Source: RGIG8745 sp045576655
GTDB taxonomy: Bacteria > Bacteroidota > Bacteroidia > Bacteroidales > Bacteroidaceae
DNA length: 48,123 nucleotides
Reading direction: 5' to 3'
Assembly (NCBI GenBank): GCA_045576655.1
Contig: JAZNGW010000019.1
Coordinates: forward strand, 1-48,123
The notes below the pieces were generated by a model. The model was not told the origin of the DNA. It was given only the letters and a program-made list of their open reading frames with translations, and did not search any database. How positions within the stretch are numbered: the stretch's first letter is position 1; each line of letters begins with the position of its first letter. Made by a program: the position numbers and the translations under genes. This document shows positions 1 through 7,342 of this stretch, in pieces.

Positions 1-279
1 GTCGGCCAGCTCCTTCTTCAGGCGGGCGATTTCGCTCTGAAGGGATTTGTAGTCATCTGGGGTTATTTCCTTGCCGCGTTTTTTCATAAGATCAGACAAT
101 TCTGGAGTTTCGTGCTCAAAGGTACGAATCCATATTTGCAAAGTAGCACTAGGAACGCCTATTTTTTTCGAAATCTCAACAAATGGAAGACAATCGATGT
201 AATGAAGTTCCAAAAGTTCCCTGAATTTCTCGGTCTTACCTGATATCGAAGGAAGAAGACCATTGCGAAGTATACTCAT
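1..279 (-). CDS. IS3-type transposase OrfA, N-terminal part (cut by window edge)
   Basis: The open frame runs from ATG at 279 to the left edge without a stop, giving 93 residues. It begins MSILRNGLLPSISGK, has a helix-turn-helix-like stretch around residues 30-50 (FVEISKKIGVPSATLQIWIR) and ends in a charged coiled-coil start (LQSEIARLKKELAD). That layout is typical of IS3-family OrfA proteins, where the HTH binds the IS ends and the zipper mediates multimerisation. An in-frame TAA lies 12 nt upstream of the ATG, so this start is firm. The catalytic OrfB would lie left of the window. It is not closely similar to the OrfA at the right edge, so two different elements flank the window. The exact IS subgroup is not determined. 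Confidence 0.75.
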   Translation of the reverse strand, partial: MSILRNGLLPSISGKTEKFRELLELHYIDCLPFVEISKKIGVPSATLQIWIRTFEHETPELSDLMKKRGKEITPDDYKSLQSEIARLKKELAD

Positions 280-300
280 AAAATTAAAATTTTAATGAGT
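274..300 (-). promoter_or_regulatory. hairpin occluding the transposase start codon
   Basis: On the minus strand ACTCAT (300-295) can pair with ATGAGT (279-274), which contains the start codon. After a one-base bulge the stem continues as AAAATT/AATTTT. The start codon of the left-edge transposase would then be buried in a stem of about 11-12 bp. Hairpins that hide a transposase start in read-through transcripts are known for some IS elements; that role here is inferred. Confidence 0.5.
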
Positions 301-322
301 CAACCTATTTTAAAAAAAGACA

Positions 323-520
323 CTCCGAGGCGACGCAAAATACTTACCGAGGTGGAGGTAAATTTCTACAGTGGTGGAGCAAAGTTTCTACTGCAGTGGC
401 GGTGTTTTGGGCGGGCGAACCCCGCCCCTACGCCGATAACGGAAACGGGAATTGCTTTTGGGCGGACACATAGGTCCGCACCCTACGTTAATAACGGGAA
501 CGATAACGTTAACGACAATA
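323..520 (+). repeat. dispersed intergenic element, copy 1 (GC module, array missing)
   Basis: From 323 the sequence follows the same order of blocks as 42191-42321 and the reverse complement of 27850-27963: CTCCG, GCGACGCAAAATA, CCGAGGTGGAGGTAA, TTTCTAC, then a hairpin GGGCGGG/CCCGCCC at about 409-427, then hexamers of the ATAACG/GGAACG type (436-450 and 491-514). A second hairpin, GCGGAC/GTCCGC, lies near 461-479. The AT-rich 21-bp array that precedes this module in the other copies is absent; the IS ends there instead. A short open frame across this stretch shows no coding features. The rest of the gap (521-801) holds the two repeats listed next and no gene. Confidence 0.75.
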
Positions 521-649
521 CACATGTAGGGACTGGGAGTGTCCTGTCGGAAGAATTTAGGATACGGATGACAACACGGATACGATGACGGGAACGATGA
601 TGCACGTGCAGAGTAGGGTGTATCAAAATATACATTTCCTATCAAATAG

Positions 650-692
650 TCGTGTCATTCTGAGCAGCGCGAAGAATCTCAACTCAGTTGGC
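650..692 (+). repeat. TCATTCTGAGC...GAAGAATCTC intergenic repeat
   Basis: The segment carries GTGTCATTCTGAGC, a short spacer, and GCGAAGAATCTCAAC. Sequences of this form occur between genes in many bacterial genomes and are not coding. A related pair of fragments occurs at 27610-27830. Function unknown. Confidence 0.6.
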
Positions 693-710
693 ATTCCTTA
701 ACGATTACGT

Positions 711-737
711 GTAGGGGCAGACCTGTGTGTCTGCCCA
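711..737. repeat. GGGCAGAC/GTCTGCCC hairpin repeat
   Basis: GGGCAGAC (715-722) and GTCTGCCC (729-736) form a perfect 8-bp stem with a 6-nt loop, preceded by GTAG. It resembles the GTAGGGGCGGG hairpins of the other repeat islands. It lies 65 nt beyond the stop of the GH3 gene, but no T-run follows on that strand, so it is not a convincing terminator. Confidence 0.55.
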
Positions 738-801
738 AAAAAGTGAATGAATTCTTTTAGGACTTACGCTGATGCCACTGATCTTTGTTCTAACTAAACT
801 T

Positions 802-3048
802 TTACTCCACTCTGAACTTTACTGACTGGCGGCAGTTGCTGTCGCCTCCTATCCATAGGGTGAAGTCGCCTGGCTCGACGACTTTCTGCATTGCGCGGTT
901 CCAGAAGGCGAGGTCGCTGACTGGAAGGGCGAACTGTATGGTTTGTGATTCTCCAGGACGGAGAGTGATGCGCTGGAATCCTTTGAGTTCCTTCACTGGG
1001 CGTGTCACCGAACCGAACATGTCGCGCACATAGAGTTGTGCCACTTCTGTGGCTGTGCGGGTTCCTGTGTTGGTGAGGATGGCGGTTGCGCGGATGGTGT
1101 CTGTGGCTGTGTATCCGTTTTTGTCGGTTTTGACGTCGGAATACTTGAATGTGGTGTATGACAGTCCGTAGCCGAACGGATAGAGCGGACCGAATCCGGC
1201 ATCGAGGAAATAGGATGTGCATCCGAGCGATGTCTGTCCTGCTTCGAGAGGAATATCGTCAATGAGTGTTTCGCGTCCGCTTGCAGGTCGTCCGGTAGAG
1301 TTGTGGGCGTAGTAGATTGGTGCTTGGCCGGTCATGCGAGGGATGGTGACTGGCAGTTTGCCGCTCGGTACGGCTTTGCCGAAGAGGAGGTCTGCAAGTG
1401 CCGGTCCGCCCATTGTGCCTGGATGGAACGAGTAGAGGATGGCAGAGGAGAGTTCAGCCTCGTCGCCTATGGTGAGCGGACGGCCTGCCATAACGATGGT
1501 GATGACGGGCTTGCCTGTCTTTGCTAGTTCGGCTATGAGTTGCTTTTGCGCCCCTTTGAGGTTGAGGTCCGCCAATGAGTGCGCTTCGCCTGAGAGGATG
1601 GCTTCTTCGCCAACGAAGGCAAGCACTACGTCGGCCTTCATGGCATTATCGACGGCTTCGGCAATGCCTTCGGTGCGGCGGTCGCGGCTGTATGCTGTTC
1701 CTGGAGAGTAGAGAATGTTGATGCTGCTGCCGTATTCCTGGCGGAGTGCAGCCAGCGGTGTCACGGTGCGGGTCTTTTCGCCATCGAAAGACCATGTTCC
1801 TAATTGGTCATGGGGTGCGTCGGCCATAGGTCCTGTGACGGCTATGGTCTTAATGTCGTTGCCGAGCGGCAGGGTGCCGTTGTTCTTGAGCAGGATGACT
1901 GACTGTGTAGCAGCCTCTTTTGCTTTGGCGAGATGGGCGGCGCTGTATTGTACGGACTTGTCGCCGTAGACATCGCGTCCGTCGAAGAGGCCGAGGCGGA
2001 ACTTGAGGCGCAGGATGTTGCGCACGGCGTTGTCGATGGTTGCTTCTTTTACTTTTCCTTCGTTGACGAGTTGTTCGAGATTGTCGATGAACGAACGGCT
2101 TACCATTTCCATGTCTACACCGGCGTTGGCGGACTTCTCGGCAGCGTCTTTGCGGTCGGTGCAATATCCGTGGGCAATCATTTCGGTCACTGACGACCAG
2201 TCGCTGACAACCATTCCGTCGTAGCCCCATTCATTGCGGAGCACATCGCGAAGGATGAAGTCGTTGGCGCTCGACGGCACTCCGTCGTTGTCGTTGAACG
2301 AAGTCATGAACGAGGCGCATCCGGCTTTTGCAACAGCCTCGAACGGCGGCAGATATACATTGCGCAAGACTCGTTCAGGGATGAATGTGGAGTTGTAGTC
2401 TACTCCGCTTTCGGCAGCGCCATATCCTACGAAATGCTTGGCACAGGCGGCAAGGCTTGTCTGATGGCTCAGGTTGTCGCCTTGGAACCCCTTGACTACA
2501 GCCACTCCCATAGCGGCATCCAGGTGGGTGTCTTCGCCGCCCGAACTCTCGGCTATGCGTCCCCATCGGGCGTCGCGGGCAATGTCGAGCATCGGTGCGA
2601 ATGACCAATGGATGCCGTCGGCTGTGGCTTCGATGGCAGCTATGCGCGCCCCCTCCTCAACGAGTTGCGGATTGAACGTGGCAGCCTGTCCCAATGGGAT
2701 TGGGAAGATGGTCTTATAACCATGAATCACGTCGCGGCCCACCACAAGCGGTATGCCAAGACGTGATTCCTCTGATGCTATGCGTTGAAGTTCGTGAAAG
2801 TCGGAGGGGAGGTTTAGGAACGAACCAATTTCGCCTTTTCGCACATGCTCTTCCAGCTGCTGGCGACTGCCCCAGTTGTCCACTTGGTTCATCTGCCCGA
2901 TTTTCTCTCTGAGCGTCATTTTCTTGAGTAGCGACTCGATTCTCTTCTCTGTTCTGCGTTCCTCTTTCGTCATGTCCTTTTGAGCCATGACTGCGAGAGG
3001 TGCGATGGCCATGATGGCAAGCAGTAATGTTCTAAACCTTCTTCTCAT
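802..3048 (-). CDS. GH3 beta-glucosidase, BglX-like
   Basis: This predicted 748-residue glycoside hydrolase family 3 enzyme releases terminal beta-linked glucose or similar sugars from oligosaccharides, probably in the periplasm. The start is the ATG at 3048, which gives a clear signal peptide (MRRRFRTLLLAIMAIAPLAVMAQ); the longer frame to 3186 would overlap pyrH and lacks coding character. The catalytic TIM-barrel domain comes first, with KHF at about 204-206 and the nucleophile Asp283 in GMVVSDW. An alpha/beta sandwich domain follows, and a C-terminal fibronectin-III-like domain (TEVAQLYVRD, ELKGF) ends the protein, as in BglX. It lies 58 nt downstream of pyrH on the same strand and could be cotranscribed. 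Substrate specificity cannot be read from sequence; no polysaccharide utilisation genes lie beside it. Confidence 0.93.
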   Translation of the reverse strand: MRRRFRTLLLAIMAIAPLAVMAQKDMTKEERRTEKRIESLLKKMTLREKIGQMNQVDNWGSRQQLEEHVRKGEIGSFLNLPSDFHELQRIASEESRLGIPLVVGRDVIHGYKTIFPIPLGQAATFNPQLVEEGARIAAIEATADGIHWSFAPMLDIARDARWGRIAESSGGEDTHLDAAMGVAVVKGFQGDNLSHQTSLAACAKHFVGYGAAESGVDYNSTFIPERVLRNVYLPPFEAVAKAGCASFMTSFNDNDGVPSSANDFILRDVLRNEWGYDGMVVSDWSSVTEMIAHGYCTDRKDAAEKSANAGVDMEMVSRSFIDNLEQLVNEGKVKEATIDNAVRNILRLKFRLGLFDGRDVYGDKSVQYSAAHLAKAKEAATQSVILLKNNGTLPLGNDIKTIAVTGPMADAPHDQLGTWSFDGEKTRTVTPLAALRQEYGSSINILYSPGTAYSRDRRTEGIAEAVDNAMKADVVLAFVGEEAILSGEAHSLADLNLKGAQKQLIAELAKTGKPVITIVMAGRPLTIGDEAELSSAILYSFHPGTMGGPALADLLFGKAVPSGKLPVTIPRMTGQAPIYYAHNSTGRPASGRETLIDDIPLEAGQTSLGCTSYFLDAGFGPLYPFGYGLSYTTFKYSDVKTDKNGYTATDTIRATAILTNTGTRTATEVAQLYVRDMFGSVTRPVKELKGFQRITLRPGESQTIQFALPVSDLAFWNRAMQKVVEPGDFTLWIGGDSNCRQSVKFRVE

Positions 3049-3106
3049 GCCTTTCAGTATTAGAGAGGGAAAACCGACGTTTTCCCTGTTTGTTGTATGT
3101 GTCTGT

Positions 3107-3817
3107 TTAGTTGTGTACGAGAGTGCCGATGTCCTCGCCGTCCATGACTTTCTTGAGGTTGCCCACGATGTCCATGTTGAACACATAGATAGGCAGGTTG
3201 TTCTCCTTGCACATTGTTGTAGCTGTGAGGTCCATGACCTTGAGTCCCTTGTTGTAGATCTCGTCGTAAGTGATTTCAGAGAACTTCGTTGCAGTAGGGT
3301 CCTTCTCAGGGTCGGCAGTGTAGACTCCGTCGACGCGGGTGCCCTTGAGCATCACGTCTGCCTCGATCTCGATGCCGCGGAGCGATGAACCTGTGTCGGT
3401 AGTGAAGTAAGGGTTGCCTGTGCCGCCCGACATGATGACAACTTCGCCGTTCTCCATAGCCTCAATAGCCTTCCACTTTGTGTAGAACTCGCCGATAGGT
3501 TCCATGCGGATGGCAGTGAGCACACGGCTCTTGCAGCCGATAGCGCCGAGTGCCGAACTCAGTCCGAGGCTGTTGATGACAGTGGCGCACATGCCCATCT
3601 GGTCGCCCTTGACGCGGTCGAAACCTTTGCCGGCTCCGCTGAGTCCGCGGAAGATGTTGCCTCCTCCTATTACGATGCCTATCTGCACGCCCATGTCGTG
3701 CACTTCCTTTATCTGTTGTGCGTATTCGTTAAGACGCTTCACGTCAATGCCGTATTTCTGTTCGCCCATGAGGCTTTCACCACTGAGTTTCAGCAGTATT
3801 CTCTTGAATTTTGCCAT
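3107..3817 (-). CDS. pyrH: UMP kinase
   Basis: This cytoplasmic amino-acid-kinase-fold enzyme phosphorylates UMP to UDP with ATP for pyrimidine nucleotide synthesis. At 236 residues it has the normal length. Visible family motifs are KLSGESL (10-16), the glycine-rich GGGNIFRG (51-58), GDQMGM (71-76) and the C-terminal TATTMCKENNLPIYVFN. The ATG at 3817 follows a spacer of about 150 nt that also carries the divergent promoter of the next gene. The frame does not overlap other genes once the GH3 start is placed at 3048. Confidence 0.97.
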   Translation of the reverse strand: MAKFKRILLKLSGESLMGEQKYGIDVKRLNEYAQQIKEVHDMGVQIGIVIGGGNIFRGLSGAGKGFDRVKGDQMGMCATVINSLGLSSALGAIGCKSRVLTAIRMEPIGEFYTKWKAIEAMENGEVVIMSGGTGNPYFTTDTGSSLRGIEIEADVMLKGTRVDGVYTADPEKDPTATKFSEITYDEIYNKGLKVMDLTATTMCKENNLPIYVFNMDIVGNLKKVMDGEDIGTLVHN

Positions 3818-3931
3818 GATAACAATTTAGTTGAGTTATTAAATTTGCGTAAAAATAGAAAATCTTATCCACATGGGGAAGTATAGGCGGAAAAACAATG
3901 TTAGGAAAGATGGAAATTTCATGAAAAATGG

Positions 3932-3939
3932 TAAATTTG
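3932..3939 (+). promoter_or_regulatory. Bacteroidetes -7 promoter box upstream of 3967
   Basis: TAAATTTG matches the TAnnTTTG consensus of the main Bacteroidetes sigma factor. It would start transcription near 3945, about 20 nt before the ATG. No good -33 TTTG is visible at the usual distance. Another TAAATTTG lies at 3840-3847. Confidence 0.45.
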
Positions 3940-3966
3940 CGGAATAAACAGGCATAAATAAAAGTG

Positions 3967-6579
3967 ATGAGAAGGTTGTTTCTTTTAGGGGTTGTGTTAC
4001 TCTGTCTTTACGTTTCCGCTGCGGCACAGGAAAGCGCAAATAGCGTGGGTGCAAATGTTTTTGCGCTAAACATGTCGCAGGAGAAGGTTTATCTGCACCT
4101 TGACAACACGGGCTATTTCGACGGCGAGACAATCCGTTTCAAGGCCTATGTGCTGCGCAGCGACAGCGAGTCGTACACCGACATAAGCCGCGTGCTCTAC
4201 GTGGAACTGCTCAATCCGAGCGGCGACGTCATCGCCACGCGCAAGTGCGCCATCATTGACGGGCAGGCAAACGGCGAGATAAAGCTGGAAAAAGTGTTCG
4301 GTGCCGGCTACTACGAAATCCGTGCCTACACCCGCTACATGACCAACTGGGGAAATGCGGCATGCTTCTCGCGGATAATTCCGATATTCGACACTCCGAA
4401 GCAGGACGGCGACTACTCCAACCGTACGATAGAGGACATAAGCCACAGGAAGCGTCTCCCGAACTACAGGGACGGCGGACAAAACGGCAGAATAGGCATC
4501 TACCCTGAAGGCGGACGCATGGTCAAGGGACTCCGCGGCGCTGTAGCTTTCCAGATACACGGATATATACCTTCTTTTGGCGACTCTCTTGACGGAGACG
4601 ATGCGGAAGGCAAGCCTTTCGCCCAGGTCCTCTCTGCCGACGGACAAGTCGTTGCTGACAACATCGCTGTTGACAAGTTCGGCAGGGGAGTATTCGAGAT
4701 AACCCCCGACGGCACCCCTCTGACTCTGAAGGTGTGCAACGTAGGCGAAAAAGACTTTACTGCGCCTCTTCCATCCGTTTCGGAAGAAGGGCTGACGCTT
4801 ACCGTCAATGCCATTAACGGCAGGAACATCACTGCCAGCGTTTTGGGTTCGCAGGGGCTCCGCGGAATGAAGTTCGGCATGATGCTCCAGCATTCAGGCA
4901 CGGTCATCGCCACCGACACGTTCACGCTGTGCGACGCGCCCAACACACTTGCCTTCCCTCGCGAGCAGATGCCGGCAGGCGTCTCGCTACTGACTATTTT
5001 TGACGGAATGGGCACAGTGCTTGCTGACCGCATGCTTTTCATCGCGCCGAAGGAAGACATCTCTGACAGCATACGCATCGAGGCGAAGACTACCGAACTG
5101 CGCCCATGCGGCAAGGTGGAGCTGGAACTGACAACTTTGCCAAACACCACATTCTCGTTCTCTGCAATGGACGTGGCAACCATGCCGACGGGCAAGGAAG
5201 GCAACGCCAAGACATGGATGCTGCTCTCGTCCGAACTGAAAGGCTACATAGCCCACCCTGACTACTATTTCGAGGCGGACGACGCTGAGCACCGCCGCGC
5301 TGCCGACCTGCTCATGATGGTGCAGGGCTGGCGCAAGTACAATCAGCCATCGGCGAAGAAGCTCCAGCCTATAGAGGACAAGCTCTACCTGTTCGGCCAG
5401 CTCAAGCAGGCGAAGAAGAAGCACGGAGTTGCCAATGTAGACCTGAGCGTCTATCTCTACAACACGGCGGGCGAGTCGCTCAAGGGCGAGACGACTACCG
5501 ACAGCCTGGGCTATTACCGTTTTGAACTGCCCGACTGCAACGGGGAGTGGAACATGCTGATGTACACGAAGAAGGAGGACAAGGACGTGAACTACCATGT
5601 AGGCATCGACCGCCACTTCTCGCCTACGGCTCGCACTATGAATCCGCTTGAGCAGGCGCTTTCGAAGGTGAACGACCCGAACTTGTTCATCGTGGCCAAG
5701 GACAATGTTGAGGACGACGTGTTCATCCCGCTCAACAAGCGAGTCAAGGTGCTTCCGACCGTCAAGGTGAAGGGCCGCCGCATATACGACTTCGCCCGCG
5801 AATCGTGGGAATCGGAGGCGAATGCTGAGTATAAGGCACAGGTTTACTACAACTGCGACATCGAGTCGGACAAGATTGCCGACAGCGGAATGGACAGTCC
5901 TGGATTCTATGATTGGCTTTGCAGACGCAATTCCTTTTTTGGCGGAAGCACAACCGACATGGAGAACTCGGCGTCGAATGTGTTTGAAAATACCGCTGTT
6001 GAGCAGATCGAAGAACCGGAAGGCGACATTTTCACCGTAGGTGTAAATACAAGTACTGCCACGGTTTATGATGGACTCACTTATAAAAACCGCCCGATTG
6101 TGTGGATTCTTAACAACGATTTCTACATGATCACGGGCAGCCAACGTGAGGTGGAGATAATGTATATCCCAAAGAATAGTGCAGCAGCCGAGATGCCTGT
6201 TTTCCTTGACGAAGCCAAGTCGGTATATGTGCGTGACGACAAGGCCTCTTTGCGAAACTATGTTATTTCAAATGATATCGAAGGACTTGACCCTGTCATG
6301 GTGTTCGTGTATACCCACCACAAGTTCCTGCGTGACGTGAAAGGCTTGCGCCGCACTCATTATCAGGGATATAATGTGCCGGAGACTTTCGAGATGGAGG
6401 ACTATAGCATACTGCCTCCTATGGAGGACTTCCGACGCACCATCTTCTGGGAGCCTAACGTGAAGACTGATGCTCAGGGAAAGGCAAAGATTGAGTTCTA
6501 CAACAACTCCTCTTGTACGCAGATGTATATCTCGGCAGAGGGCATCACTCGGGACGGACGATACATGGTGAATGAGTAG
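3967..6579 (+). CDS. secreted macroglobulin-type (MG2-like) protein without a beta-barrel
   Basis: The 870-residue protein has a signal peptide (MRRLFLLGVVLLCLYVSAAAQ) and begins a mature domain with EKVYLHLDNTGYFDGETIRF, the MG2 macroglobulin signature also seen at the N terminus of many Bacteroidetes outer-membrane proteins. Around residues 487-523 is a carboxypeptidase-regulatory-like fold (VDLSVYLYNTAGES, DSLGYYRFELPD). Residues 694-724 resemble a TonB plug strand (YDGLTYKNRPIVWILNND). Near 826-848 the FWEPNVKTDAQGKA motif recalls the Ig-like domain of macroglobulins. No transmembrane barrel follows. The GTG at 3964 is also in frame, but the ATG gives the cleaner signal peptide. An outer-membrane barrel gene follows 37 nt later. 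Function unknown; a surface or periplasmic scaffold role is inferred. Confidence 0.75.
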   Translation: MRRLFLLGVVLLCLYVSAAAQESANSVGANVFALNMSQEKVYLHLDNTGYFDGETIRFKAYVLRSDSESYTDISRVLYVELLNPSGDVIATRKCAIIDGQANGEIKLEKVFGAGYYEIRAYTRYMTNWGNAACFSRIIPIFDTPKQDGDYSNRTIEDISHRKRLPNYRDGGQNGRIGIYPEGGRMVKGLRGAVAFQIHGYIPSFGDSLDGDDAEGKPFAQVLSADGQVVADNIAVDKFGRGVFEITPDGTPLTLKVCNVGEKDFTAPLPSVSEEGLTLTVNAINGRNITASVLGSQGLRGMKFGMMLQHSGTVIATDTFTLCDAPNTLAFPREQMPAGVSLLTIFDGMGTVLADRMLFIAPKEDISDSIRIEAKTTELRPCGKVELELTTLPNTTFSFSAMDVATMPTGKEGNAKTWMLLSSELKGYIAHPDYYFEADDAEHRRAADLLMMVQGWRKYNQPSAKKLQPIEDKLYLFGQLKQAKKKHGVANVDLSVYLYNTAGESLKGETTTDSLGYYRFELPDCNGEWNMLMYTKKEDKDVNYHVGIDRHFSPTARTMNPLEQALSKVNDPNLFIVAKDNVEDDVFIPLNKRVKVLPTVKVKGRRIYDFARESWESEANAEYKAQVYYNCDIESDKIADSGMDSPGFYDWLCRRNSFFGGSTTDMENSASNVFENTAVEQIEEPEGDIFTVGVNTSTATVYDGLTYKNRPIVWILNNDFYMITGSQREVEIMYIPKNSAAAEMPVFLDEAKSVYVRDDKASLRNYVISNDIEGLDPVMVFVYTHHKFLRDVKGLRRTHYQGYNVPETFEMEDYSILPPMEDFRRTIFWEPNVKTDAQGKAKIEFYNNSSCTQMYISAEGITRDGRYMVNE

Positions 6580-6616
6580 AAGGTAGAAAAAAGTAGAAAG
6601 TAAAAAAGGACATATT

Positions 6617-7315
6617 ATGAAGAAAGGATTAGCAATTGTTATGCTTTTGGTGGCATTCGTTAACGCAAAGGCGCAGGTTTCCTCCATTTGGAAAGACCAT
6701 GAGGACGCTCCGATTGGTGTCACTTTAGGATATGTGTCGAAGGCATGGGAAACTGATTTCGACGGAGACAACTACAGTGAGAACCTGTGGGGCGAGGAAG
6801 GCAAACGTTTCCACGGAATACAGTTGGGCGCATTTTTCAATCCCTGTTACAGTTGGGGAGGCGGTGTGTACACGGGACTTTTCTACGAGGCGTACATATC
6901 GCTGAGCGAGAAGATGTCGTACGACAAGTTTACCGAACATAGTCTCTACCTGCCTCTGCACCTGAGCTATCGTTTGCCTTTCGGCAAACAGACATCCCTG
7001 ACTGTGCGCGGAGGATTAGGATTCAACTGGGCTTTGTACGGAGAGTTCCGCGACTTCGGCTATGAAGATTACGACGGACACTATTACGGGCCGAAGGATT
7101 ATTTGCTCGAATACGGGCGTGACGGCTGGCCAAAGCGTTTCAACACACAGGTCGAAATGGCTCTGAGCCTCAGGTACAAGATCTTTCAGCTTACAGCGTC
7201 CTACTCCCGCGGACTTACTGACCATGAGTTTTACAAGAGAGATGGTGGATACAAGACTTACCAGAACAAGTTCGGTATATCTTTGGGATTAGTCTTCGAT
7301 ACGGAGTTCTTTTAG
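6617..7315 (+). CDS. outer-membrane beta-barrel protein
   Basis: The 232-residue protein has a signal peptide (MKKGLAIVMLLVAFVNAKAQ) and then alternating hydrophobic and aromatic segments of barrel type, such as GGGVYTGLFYEAYISL, LYLPLHLSYRLPFG and LTVRGGLGFNWALYG. It ends in Phe (LGLVFDTEFF), as expected for a substrate of the BAM machine. It resembles the small porin-like or OmpX-like proteins of Bacteroidetes. It sits 37 nt after the MG2-like gene and 27 nt before the SGNH esterase, so the three may form an operon. No specific substrate can be assigned. Confidence 0.75.
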   Translation: MKKGLAIVMLLVAFVNAKAQVSSIWKDHEDAPIGVTLGYVSKAWETDFDGDNYSENLWGEEGKRFHGIQLGAFFNPCYSWGGGVYTGLFYEAYISLSEKMSYDKFTEHSLYLPLHLSYRLPFGKQTSLTVRGGLGFNWALYGEFRDFGYEDYDGHYYGPKDYLLEYGRDGWPKRFNTQVEMALSLRYKIFQLTASYSRGLTDHEFYKRDGGYKTYQNKFGISLGLVFDTEFF

Positions 7316-7342
7316 TGTGTGAGAGACTTATCATAATTAACT

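Larger units (their letters stand above)
1..322. mobile_element. right-hand end of an IS3-like element
   Basis: The element is inferred from the partial transposase and from the outside sequence. Read inward from 322 it starts TGTCTTTTTTTAAAATAGG, consistent with the TG start of IS3-family terminal repeats. The neighbouring repeat module resumes at 323 with the same CTCCG junction seen in two other copies (27959-27963 reversed, 42191-42195). The opposite terminal repeat and any target duplication are outside the window, so the boundary is provisional. Confidence 0.5.

Noticed and set aside
295..645. Short ORFs on both strands beside the left-edge IS
   Set aside because: They are translations of the repeat module and hexamers, without start signals or family similarity.
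715..736. Terminator for the GH3 gene
   Set aside because: The stem is good but no T-run follows on the minus strand and the hairpin belongs to the repeat islands.
3049..3186. N-terminal extension of the GH3 enzyme
   Set aside because: It would overlap pyrH and lacks a signal peptide; ATG 3048 gives one.
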